From contig NZ_CCSE01000001.1 of assembly GCF_000756715.1 (NCBI RefSeq), positions 2,014,001 through 2,078,000 on the forward strand: DNA of 64,000 nt, written 5' to 3'. Made by a program: the position numbers and the translations under genes. This DNA is from Jeotgalicoccus saudimassiliensis. GTDB lineage: Bacteria; Bacillota; Bacilli; Staphylococcales; Salinicoccaceae. Positions within the stretch are counted from its first letter, which is position 1. The number at the start of each line of letters is the position of its first letter. This document shows positions 35,335 through 42,907 of the stretch, piece by piece. Below the pieces are notes generated by a model. The model was not told the DNA's origin and made no database searches. It saw only the letters and a program-made list of their open reading frames with translations.

Positions 35335-36672
35335 ATGAAGAGATACATAATATCAGCGCTGTTTATTGCGGCAGTGTTTGCACTTGGTGCATGCGGGAGC
35401 CCGGAAGGTAAAGTATTATCGAATATTGAAACATTTGAAGAGGATACTGCACCTGCACTGACAGAAGCTATTCAGAGTATTATTGATCGTGAAGCTGAAA
35501 TGACCGTCCTGTTCAATGAGGCGGTAACGGATGAAGAACTGGCAGATTTTAAAGATAGTAAATCGCCGCTGTATGAGAACTTGAAAGAACGTAAAGATCT
35601 GGCGGCCGGTCTGTCGGAAACTGAAGAAGAGCTTACAGGAATGTCTGAGGAATTTGTTTCTGCCGATGTCAGTGAAAGTGAAGAATTGACAAAAGAGCAG
35701 ACTCAGAAACTGGCGGACAGTGCGGAGCAGCTTGAAAAGAGCATAAAGAGTATCCGCGAAGGTTACGCCGATATCAGCAGTGCAGAAACATCTTTTTTTG
35801 AAGCACTTGGCGGCGGGGATGCCGACTATAATACTATGCGTGACGGCATGGATGAAATTAATACACTTCATGATGAAGTTAAGGGGCATTACGGCGCGGT
35901 AAATGAACAGCTGCAGGCATTTGAGAGTGCAGGCAATGAAGTGAAATATGCACTGGGCGAAGAGACGCAGGGTGAAGGAGCGGTGCAGTCGGATTCTGAT
36001 GCAGCAGCGGAGGGTGAAACTGAACTGCTGTATACGGTTGACCCCGGCACGTCTCAAATTGTACCGTCATCAGATAATGCCGATCCGGCAGCGGTACTGA
36101 TTACGATAGATGATGCGCCGGATGAAAGTGCCGTTGAAATGGCCCATACTTTAAAAGAACTCGATGCCCCTGCCATATTTTTCGTTAACGGTATGTTAAT
36201 CGAATCGGGAGAAGGACAGGAGAAGCTGAAAGAAATATATGAACTTGGTTTTGAGATTGGCAATCATACTTATAATCACTTTAATCTGCAGCAGCTGACA
36301 CCGGAAGATACAGCACTTGAAATTGTGGACACGAACGATCTGATAGAGGAAGTCACAGGGGAGCGGCCGGTGTTTTTCCGTGCACCGTTCGGGGTCAACA
36401 GTGAAGCATCGATAGAGATTGCTGAAGAAGAAGGTATGACCGTTATGAACTGAACATACGGCTTTGACTGGGAACCGGAATATCAGGAGTCGGCAGCACT
36501 GGCTGAAATTATGGTCAATACTGAAATGCTTGGAAACGGAGCCAATCTGTTAATGCACGACCGTACGTGGACGAGCAGCGCACTGGCGGATATAGTCAAT
36601 GGATTGAGAGACAAGGATTACACGCTTATTGATCCGGCGTCAATCGACCGGGAAGGCGGGGTGGCTGAATGA
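35335..36672 (+). pseudogene. YkyA-like / NodB polysaccharide deacetylase lipoprotein, interrupted by an in-frame TGA
   Basis: ATG 35335 (after GGGGTG) opens a lipoprotein signal with lipobox LGAC. Residues about 25-205 form an acidic coiled-coil region like YkyA cell-wall lipoproteins. From about 255 there is a NodB deacetylase domain: TIDDAP, NHTYNH and FFRAPFG are the metal/catalytic motifs. At 36451-36453 the frame meets TGA after VMN, but continues in frame for 72 more codons (TYGFDWEPEYQ...LLMHDRTWTS) to a stop at 36672 that overlaps the next ATG. Family members have Trp (TGG) at this position, so this is a one-base nonsense change, a sequencing error, or readthrough. The truncated product would lack the last conserved block (LLMHD). 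Confidence 0.85.
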
Positions 36673-37940
36673 GTACAAAAAATTTTTTAATTATGGTAGG
36701 CGGCATACTGGCTGTGTTATTTTTCCTTCTTGCACTGGCAATCAGAGCGGAGATGGGCGGAGATGACACCGGTACGGCTGGAAAGACCGCCGGAGACACT
36801 GAAGAACAGCAGACAGAAACCGAAAGTCAGGAAACAGCACTAAATTTAAATGACAGTCCGCTGTATGCTGTTCATGAAGACACTGCACCTGTCTTTCAGT
36901 ACCAGTCCGGTGTGGATATTCCGTACCCGGAAGAAGGGGTGAAAGGCATTTATGTCACAGCCTATTCAGCAGGTGGAGAACGGATGCCGGAGTTGATTGA
37001 CCTTGTTAACAATACAGGTTTAAATTCAATGGTAATCGACGTTAAGGAAGATATCGGTGATATTATGATGCCGCTCGATGTGGATAATGATATTGTACGT
37101 AATCATATGTATGATTACGTCGATCCAAAGGCGCTCATGACGACGATGGAGGAGAATGAAATTTACCCGATTGCACGAATCGTTGTTTTCAAAGATTCAA
37201 GACTTGCAATGGAAAGGCCGGATTTATCGTACCTGAATCCTGACGGTTCGGTCTGGCAGAATGGCAGCGGGGAAAGTTTCGTCAATCCGTTTCTAAAGGA
37301 AGTCTGGGACTATAATGTGGATGTGGCAATTGAAGCGGCAAAACTCGGATTCAAGGAAATTCAGTTTGACTACGTGAGATTTCCGGAATCATTTGATACG
37401 CTCTCGTCCGGTCTGACATATGATTTTGGGGAATATGCCAATACTGAAGCAGATGAAGTTCAGCAGAGAGTGAATGCTGTAACTGATTTTGTAGCGTATG
37501 CCAGTGAGCAGCTGAAGCCGTATGATGTGGACGTCTCCGTCGATGTGTTCGGCTATGCCGCAACGCAGCGTGAAGCACCGGGCATCGGGCAGAATTTCTC
37601 ACAGATTGCAGATAATGTGGATATTATCTCATCGATGATTTATCCGTCTCACTGGGGTGCCTATTCATTTGATATCGCAGCACCTGATACAGAACCGTAT
37701 GCAGTGGTGGATCAGTATATGAAAGTGGAAAACGAAGTGCTCGGTGTGCTCGAGGAACCGCCCGAATCAAGGCCGTGGATTCAGGACTTTACGGCAGGTG
37801 ATCTCGGACCGGGTAATTATATCGAGTATAATGCACCGGAAGTGGAAGCTCAAATTCAGGCATTAAAAGATAACGGTATAGATGAGTATTTACTGTGGAA
37901 TGCACAAAATGAATACTCTGAAGGTACGGAATATCAATAA
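36669..37940 (+). CDS. Putative glycoside hydrolase, DUF4015 family
   Basis: 423 aa. N-terminal membrane anchor (about 6-26), low-complexity acidic linker (about 30-75), then a TIM-barrel-like domain (about 90-420) with GIYVTAYSAGG, MVIDVKEDIGD, FDYVRFPE and MIYPSHWG, the DUF4015 putative glycosidase pattern. Extracytoplasmic. It overlaps the deacetylase gene by 4 nt, suggesting joint action on a wall or capsule glycan. Confidence 0.82.
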   Translation: MSTKNFLIMVGGILAVLFFLLALAIRAEMGGDDTGTAGKTAGDTEEQQTETESQETALNLNDSPLYAVHEDTAPVFQYQSGVDIPYPEEGVKGIYVTAYSAGGERMPELIDLVNNTGLNSMVIDVKEDIGDIMMPLDVDNDIVRNHMYDYVDPKALMTTMEENEIYPIARIVVFKDSRLAMERPDLSYLNPDGSVWQNGSGESFVNPFLKEVWDYNVDVAIEAAKLGFKEIQFDYVRFPESFDTLSSGLTYDFGEYANTEADEVQQRVNAVTDFVAYASEQLKPYDVDVSVDVFGYAATQREAPGIGQNFSQIADNVDIISSMIYPSHWGAYSFDIAAPDTEPYAVVDQYMKVENEVLGVLEEPPESRPWIQDFTAGDLGPGNYIEYNAPEVEAQIQALKDNGIDEYLLWNAQNEYSEGTEYQ

Positions 37941-37950
37941 ATTTCATTGG

Positions 37951-37993
37951 AACCCTTTGTTATCAAAAACGAATGATGACAAGGGTTTCTTTA
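37951..37993 (+). terminator. Intrinsic terminator after the DUF4015 gene
   Basis: AACCCTTTGTTATCA pairs imperfectly with TGATGACAAGGGTT, followed by TCTTT. Confidence 0.65.
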
Positions 37994-38014
37994 CGTTTGT
38001 ACAGATTTAAAACA

Positions 38015-38060
38015 AGTGATAAATTTCACTAAAACTTCTATATTTGAAATTAAATTTCAA
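38015..38060. promoter_or_regulatory. Two AT-rich dyads upstream of the NCS1 permease
   Basis: AGTGA-TAAATT-TCACT (38015-38030) and the perfect TTGAAATT-A-AATTTCAA (38044-38060). Both contain AAATTTCA and their centres are about 30 nt apart. Candidate operator pair, 90-135 nt upstream of the predicted promoter. Confidence 0.4.
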
Positions 38061-38149
38061 TTTAGATATATAAAGTATACTTTCATTTTTATTGTTAATC
38101 TACATGTTATGTCGACTATAAAGTGTAATAAGATACAGTTGGGATTGAT

Positions 38150-38178
38150 TTGACGGTGAAAACAGTGTATAGTGTAAA
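38150..38178 (+). promoter_or_regulatory. Predicted sigma-A promoter of the NCS1 permease
   Basis: TTGACG, 17-nt spacer, TGTAAA; 44 nt before ATG 38222. Confidence 0.5.
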
Positions 38179-38221
38179 AGTCGTCTTAATATAAAGTTTC
38201 ATAAGATTGGAGAGGATAATT

Positions 38222-39628
38222 ATGAGGTCTGAGGAAACAGCAGATCATCAGATTGAAACGACCGAGAGTGACCACTCATTATCTAAAGTTCCATATAACG
38301 AACGTAAAATGGGATGGCTCAGTATAACAAATATTACTTTTGGTATTGCTACAGCAATATTCTACTTCCAGATAGGAAGTGTGATGGCACTGCAGTTCGG
38401 TGCAATTAACGCTCTGATTTCAGCGGCATATGCAATTGTCGTTGCCGGTGTAATGGGTACAGTTATTGTTTACCTTTCAGCGAGATCAGGCATGAACGTC
38501 AACTTAATGTCGCGGGGCGGAGGCTTCGGATACATAGGTGCGTCATTAACGTCTTTAATATATGCTTCCAACTTTATTATGTACTGTGCACTTGAAGGTA
38601 TGATCCTCGTCTTTGCAGTACACGAATTCTTCCCTGTTATTCCGGTATGGCTGCTCATAGTCGTATTTGGAACTCTTGTTATTCCGCTTAACTGGTTTGG
38701 AATTAAACAGCTCGATAAATTACAAAAATGGTCATTGCCGATATTCTTTATATTCCTTTTTGCAGCAATAACCGTGTCATTTATGACACCGTCACAATAC
38801 GATGCTCCGTTCTGGACTTACATGCCTGAAGGTATGCAGATTGGCGGAACAGCACTGTTACTGTGTATTGGAATGCAGCATGGAATTGTCGGATTAACTG
38901 CACTGATTGCATCAGATTATGCGCGTTTCTTAAAACCCGAACACATTAAAGGCGGTTCATTTGCGATTGGATTTATTCCACAGATTTTCTGTTACGGTGT
39001 AATGGGCGGACTTGGAATCTGGTTTGGTGTGCGCTTAAACGAGCCGAACCCCGGTGTATATATCGTTCATTTACTCGGTATCGGCGGTGCATTGTTCACT
39101 ATGCTTACGCAGGTGCGCATAAATGTTACAAACATTTACAGCAGCTCTTTATCGTTATCAAACTTCTTTGAGAACGTTGTAAAATTCACTCCGGGACGCA
39201 GATTCTGGGTAGTTGTTGCCGGTGTCATCGCGATGATTCTAATGCTCGGCGGCATTACGGATCACTTAGATGCTGCATTAACATTCCAGGGCGTATTCCT
39301 GATGTCATGGGCAGCTATTTTAGTGACTGATTTTGTCGTAGTTAAACGCATGATGAAAATCGGGCCGGGACACTATGAAGAACGTCAGGAATATTTGTAT
39401 AAATGGAACCCCGTTGGTGTCTGGTCGCTGATTATTTCAAGTTTACTTGGAACAATTGCGGCACTTGGCTATATGGGTACATTCCTGCAAAGTACAGCGG
39501 CATTTTTTGCAGCACTGCTGGCAGCGGTACTGACGATTGTCATTGCATCAATGACGAAAGGCAGATACTATCTGAAAACGGAAGTTAAAGATGTCGATGA
39601 AAGAGATATTCTCGTTAAAACGAAATAA
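38222..39628 (+). CDS. NCS1-type purine/cytosine permease family transporter
   Basis: 468 aa from ATG 38222 behind GGAGAGG; a TTG at 38207 overlaps that box and is rejected. About 12 membrane segments, with the CodB/NCS1-like start GWLSITNITFGIATAIFYFQ and SRGGGFGYIGAS. It imports a nucleobase or related compound by cation symport; substrate not assignable. Monocistronic with a strong terminator. Confidence 0.82.
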   Translation: MRSEETADHQIETTESDHSLSKVPYNERKMGWLSITNITFGIATAIFYFQIGSVMALQFGAINALISAAYAIVVAGVMGTVIVYLSARSGMNVNLMSRGGGFGYIGASLTSLIYASNFIMYCALEGMILVFAVHEFFPVIPVWLLIVVFGTLVIPLNWFGIKQLDKLQKWSLPIFFIFLFAAITVSFMTPSQYDAPFWTYMPEGMQIGGTALLLCIGMQHGIVGLTALIASDYARFLKPEHIKGGSFAIGFIPQIFCYGVMGGLGIWFGVRLNEPNPGVYIVHLLGIGGALFTMLTQVRINVTNIYSSSLSLSNFFENVVKFTPGRRFWVVVAGVIAMILMLGGITDHLDAALTFQGVFLMSWAAILVTDFVVVKRMMKIGPGHYEERQEYLYKWNPVGVWSLIISSLLGTIAALGYMGTFLQSTAAFFAALLAAVLTIVIASMTKGRYYLKTEVKDVDERDILVKTK

Positions 39629-39642
39629 ATCAGCTATGTTAT

Positions 39643-39680
39643 AAATGGCCGGAACAGCGACGTTCCGGCCATTTTGTTTT
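39643..39680 (+). terminator. Intrinsic terminator after the NCS1 permease
   Basis: AAATGGCCGGAAC-AGCGAC-GTTCCGGCCATTT followed by TGTTTT. Confidence 0.9.
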
Positions 39681-39748
39681 AATAAAACGGGCAGGGGTAT
39701 TTCTAAAAGAGTATAGAAGTTAATACTTATTAGAAGTGAGGGAATAAA

Positions 39749-40432
39749 ATGGAAGATCTGATGATGTATGCACTGAAATTAACCGCCGGGTTAATCGGTG
39801 TGTTAATTGTTCTCAGGCTGATGGGGCGAAAAGAGCTGGCACAGATTACGCCGCTTGATTTCGTCTATGCATTGATACTCGGCGGGATTATTGAAGAAGC
39901 GATGTACGATGCAACGGTGCCTGTGTACGAAATGGTGTTTGCATTGTTCTTCTGGGCGCTGCTGATTTATGTGCTTGAAAAAATTGCGCTGAAAAACCGA
40001 AAATTCAAAAGTGCTGCGCAGGGGGATCCGGAAATTCTAATAAAAGACGGCCGTCTCGATGCGAAACTTATGGAGAAAAACAATATGGACGTCGATGAAG
40101 TCCGTATGCTGCTCAGAATGAAAGATGTGTTTTCGTTAAGCGAAGTGAAGTATGCAATACTTGAAGAGAGCGGGGAACTCTCCGTGATGCAGTATGCGGG
40201 AGGAGAACCGCCGACACGAAGCGAACTAGAGACAGATTATACTGAGAATGAATTATCATATCTGTTTGTCGATGCAGGAAAAGTTGAACACGAAAGATTG
40301 AAAAACAGAGGGAAAGATGAAACGTGGCTCCGCGATAAGCTGAGAGAAGAAGAAAATGCAGATCTCGATGATGTTTTCTACGCAGAGTGGAGTGAAAAGA
40401 AGGGATTTTTTTTACAGGAATATCAGAAATAA
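39749..40432 (+). CDS. DUF421 (YetF/YdfS-like) membrane protein
   Basis: 227 aa. Three N-terminal membrane segments (about 8-80) with the DUF421 motif VLRLMGRKELAQITPLDFVYALILGG, then a cytosolic domain with PEILIKDGRLD and MKDVFSLSEVKYAILEESG. Homologues occur in spore-formers and cocci; function not established. Confidence 0.87.
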   Translation: MEDLMMYALKLTAGLIGVLIVLRLMGRKELAQITPLDFVYALILGGIIEEAMYDATVPVYEMVFALFFWALLIYVLEKIALKNRKFKSAAQGDPEILIKDGRLDAKLMEKNNMDVDEVRMLLRMKDVFSLSEVKYAILEESGELSVMQYAGGEPPTRSELETDYTENELSYLFVDAGKVEHERLKNRGKDETWLRDKLREEENADLDDVFYAEWSEKKGFFLQEYQK

Positions 40433-40438
40433 AATAAA

Positions 40439-40469
40439 ACCATCCGGCAACAAACCGTTGCCGGATGGT
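40439..40469. terminator. Bidirectional intrinsic terminator
   Basis: ACCATCCGGCAAC-AAACC-GTTGCCGGATGGT, between the convergent DUF421 and symporter genes; T runs on both strands (TTTTATTTTATTTC on the minus strand). Confidence 0.88.
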
Positions 40470-40510
40470 CTTTAATGCATCTCTGCTGTTTGTGAACGGG
40501 TATAGTCAAT

Positions 40511-41743
40511 TTACGCTTCTGCCATCACGCGGGTCTTCTTATTTCTCCGTTTTTCCGACTCATCAATTAAAATTGCGGCAGCGGCATCTCCGGTAATGTT
40601 CATCGTCGTATATGCCATATCAAGAATTCTGTAAATAGCTGCTATAGGACCCATTAATTCAATCGGCAGTCCGAGTAATGTCAGGAATGAAGCTCCAAGC
40701 ACGATACCGCCGCCGGGAATTCCCGGTGCAGCCATATTTATAACAGTGGCAATGACTACCAGGTAGATAATCTGGCCGACGCCGAGCGGGAGGTTGTAGA
40801 AATCTGAGACGAATACAGCCAGAAGGCTGAACGATATCGCGCCTCCGGCCATGTTTATAGTTGTACCGAGAGGAACTACGAAGCTGGTGATTGAGTTGCT
40901 GACCTTAAAGTCATTTTTAGTCACCCTGATTGTCGTCGGCATTGTAACTGCTGAGCTTGTAGTGGCAAGTGACACGAGCCAGACTTTATATATTCCTTTC
41001 ATGAACTGAACTGGTGACATTCCTGTATACAGCCAGACCGGAATCAGCATCACAGCTATAAATGCGATAATACAAGCTGCATAAGCAGTCACAATATAAA
41101 GTCCGAGTGCCGAGAATATTCCTGCACCGTATTCTGCAACAGCGAAGGCCATCAGCGAAATAATACCGATTGGTGTTAATTCCATAATGTAATCCAATAC
41201 TTTAAATATAACTTTTGACAGACTGTTTATGAAGCTTTTAACAGGTTCAGCTTCTTTGCCGACAGCAACAATTGCAATGGAAAATACAACAGTAAAAATG
41301 ATTGTTGCAAGTATGTCGCCTTCAGAAAGTGCCATAAACAGATTGTCCGGAATAATGTTCATAAAGAATTCGTCAACAGACGGGGAAGTGACTTCACCGT
41401 CGTAACCTGATTCGGCAATGTTAATACGGTTTCCAGGTCTGACGAGGTACGAGATTAATAAGCCGATTCCCGCAGTGGCAACGAACATCAGTACAAATAC
41501 AAATATGCTTTTAAAGCCGATCCTGCCGAGGTCTCTGCCGCTTGCGATATTAATAATGCCGGTTGAAACGGCGACAAAAATAATCGGTATAATCATTGCT
41601 TTAATAATATTTAAATAAATATCTCCGATAAACTTTATGCTGAGGGAGAATTCAGGCAGTAATATCCCAAATAGAATCCCGATGACAAACCCGATTGCAA
41701 TCCGGGTAAATAAATGTTTTTTACCTGTCAGTATATTTTTCAT
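40511..41743 (-). CDS. Dicarboxylate/amino acid:cation symporter (DAACS family)
   Basis: 410 aa. Eight-helix-type DAACS/GltP protein with the re-entrant loop VSLATTSSAVTMPTT, GTTINMAGGA (variant of the NMDGT motif) and GIPGGG. It imports an anionic or neutral amino acid with Na+ or H+. The start lies inside the 3' end of pheA (23-nt overlap), so it is co-transcribed and would share the pheA leader control. Confidence 0.87.
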   Translation of the reverse strand: MKNILTGKKHLFTRIAIGFVIGILFGILLPEFSLSIKFIGDIYLNIIKAMIIPIIFVAVSTGIINIASGRDLGRIGFKSIFVFVLMFVATAGIGLLISYLVRPGNRINIAESGYDGEVTSPSVDEFFMNIIPDNLFMALSEGDILATIIFTVVFSIAIVAVGKEAEPVKSFINSLSKVIFKVLDYIMELTPIGIISLMAFAVAEYGAGIFSALGLYIVTAYAACIIAFIAVMLIPVWLYTGMSPVQFMKGIYKVWLVSLATTSSAVTMPTTIRVTKNDFKVSNSITSFVVPLGTTINMAGGAISFSLLAVFVSDFYNLPLGVGQIIYLVVIATVINMAAPGIPGGGIVLGASFLTLLGLPIELMGPIAAIYRILDMAYTTMNITGDAAAAILIDESEKRRNKKTRVMAEA

Positions 41744-42587
41744 TCTGAATCACTCCTTCATACTCCGGAATCTGACCTTTTTCATAGCTGCCGAGTATAT
41801 TGATATAGGATGTTTCTTTTTTGAGCACTGACAGTGCCGCATCAAAGTTCGCCCGGTCCACATCATTTTCGATATCGATAAAGAACCCGTATGAGAATGG
41901 TTTATTTTGTATCGGGCGGCTCATGAGATAGAGCAGGTTAATATTGTGGCTTTTGAAAATATCCAGAATATCACTTAAAGAACCGGTGCTGTGGTCGGAT
42001 TCAATGTACAATGATGTTTTTTCGTGCAGTGTTTTTTCGCTCAGTTCTTTCGTGAATATTAAGAAGCGTGTTGTGTTCAGTGGATTGTCGCTGATGTTTT
42101 CACGGATGACATTCATGCCGTACAGTTCGGCTGCGTGACTGCCGGCAATACTTGCTATTGTGTCATCTTCCGATTCTTTAACCATATGTACTGCGCCTGC
42201 TGTGTCGCTGTATTCTTTTACTTCAATATTCGGATACTGGCTTAAATACGTATAGCACTGTTCGAGTGCTTCCGGATGTGAATAAACTTCTGTAACCTGA
42301 TCGAGTGCAATCGTTTTTTTTGATATCAGCGCGTGGTCGATTTTTACGTACACTTCCCTGACTGCTTTAACATCCAAATACTTCATCAGATCGATAGTTC
42401 TTGTAATCGGACCGCTCGTCGAATTTTCAACGGGCAGTGCAATATAATCCACGTCGTCGTTCAGAAGTGCTTCAACGAGCAGTTTAAACGTCATATAACC
42501 TTCCGTCGTATATTTTTCGCTGCCGGCAAATGCCGCACAGGCAAGCGTACTGTAACTGCCTTCTACACCCTGATAACCAATTTTCAT
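41721..42587 (-). CDS. pheA: Prephenate dehydratase with ACT domain
   Basis: 288 aa from ATG 42587 behind AGGAG; a GTG at 42596 overlaps that box. Catalytic domain 1-180: GYQGVEGSYS, VENSTSGPI, and NTTRFLIF with the essential TRF. ACT domain about 195-275. It converts prephenate to phenylpyruvate in Phe synthesis. The two ACT motifs that bind Phe are altered: GALV-type motif reads TGSLSD and ESRP reads MSRP, so feedback inhibition may be changed (inference). Confidence 0.92.
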   Translation of the reverse strand: MKIGYQGVEGSYSTLACAAFAGSEKYTTEGYMTFKLLVEALLNDDVDYIALPVENSTSGPITRTIDLMKYLDVKAVREVYVKIDHALISKKTIALDQVTEVYSHPEALEQCYTYLSQYPNIEVKEYSDTAGAVHMVKESEDDTIASIAGSHAAELYGMNVIRENISDNPLNTTRFLIFTKELSEKTLHEKTSLYIESDHSTGSLSDILDIFKSHNINLLYLMSRPIQNKPFSYGFFIDIENDVDRANFDAALSVLKKETSYINILGSYEKGQIPEYEGVIQNEKYTDR

Positions 42588-42777
42588 TTGAAACACTCCT
42601 TATTTTTTATATTAAAAAAGACCAAATTGACTTCTGCCTGCAGAAATCCAATTGGTCCGGTTAAAGTATATATAAAAATACCAGCCAATTAGATTCTGCT
42701 AATGGCTGGTTGATGCATCATTAATTCAGCCATCATAGATTTAGGTCACGCCTATATCCACGATGGAATACAGACGC
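42588..42777 (-). promoter_or_regulatory. Attenuator of the pheA operon
   Basis: Three hairpins follow each other on the minus strand. P1: CCATCGTGGAT with ATCTATGATGG (42766-42730). P2: CCAGCC-ATTAG with CTAATTGGCTGG (42709-42681). Terminator: GACCAATTG with CAATTTGGTC (42657-42620) followed by TTTTTT (42619-42614). The 3' arm of P2 (AATTGGCTGGT) can instead pair with ACCGGACCAATT at the terminator 5' arm, a mutually exclusive antiterminator. The 3' end of P1 (ATGGCTG) can also pair with the 5' side of P2 (CAGCCAT). No T-box sequence was found. Confidence 0.72.
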
Positions 42778-42836
42778 TATCTAAAATAGCTGAAAAAGAA
42801 AGTATTTAATTGTGATATTTTTGTCTGCTGTAACAT
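42777..42836 (-). CDS. Candidate pheA leader peptide (19 aa, Phe-rich)
   Basis: The frame MLQQTKISQLNTFFFSYFR ends at TAG 42777, 10 nt before hairpin P1. Phe codons are TTC TTT TTC ... TTT. The ATG at 42836 is preceded by GAGAGTGAT; an in-frame ATG at 42851 would add five residues. Four Phe plus one Tyr near the end of a short frame directly upstream of an attenuator for pheA is the pattern of ribosome-mediated attenuation (E. coli pheL is the known case). Phe-rich runs also arise in T-rich DNA, so this is a candidate. Confidence 0.55.
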   Translation of the reverse strand: MLQQTKISQLNTFFFSYFR

Positions 42837-42877
42837 AAAAATCACTCTCATCAATTAAAGTTTTAATAATGTTAATT

Positions 42878-42906
42878 AGTCTAACAATTAAGAATTCTTT
42901 TGTCAA
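42878..42906 (-). promoter_or_regulatory. Sigma-A promoter of the pheA leader
   Basis: On the minus strand TTGACA (42906-42901), 17-nt spacer, TAGACT (42883-42878). The expected transcript start near 42871 gives a leader of about 285 nt. Confidence 0.7.
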
Positions 42907-42907
42907 T

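Noticed and set aside
36451-36453. Selenocysteine codon at the TGA in the deacetylase
   Set aside because: The family has Trp at this position, no SECIS-like hairpin is evident directly after it, and no Sec genes are in the window; a TGG to TGA change is simpler.
42588-42900. T-box riboswitch for pheA
   Set aside because: The conserved AGGGTGG-ACCGCG T-box core is absent; the antiterminator pairing uses other sequences.
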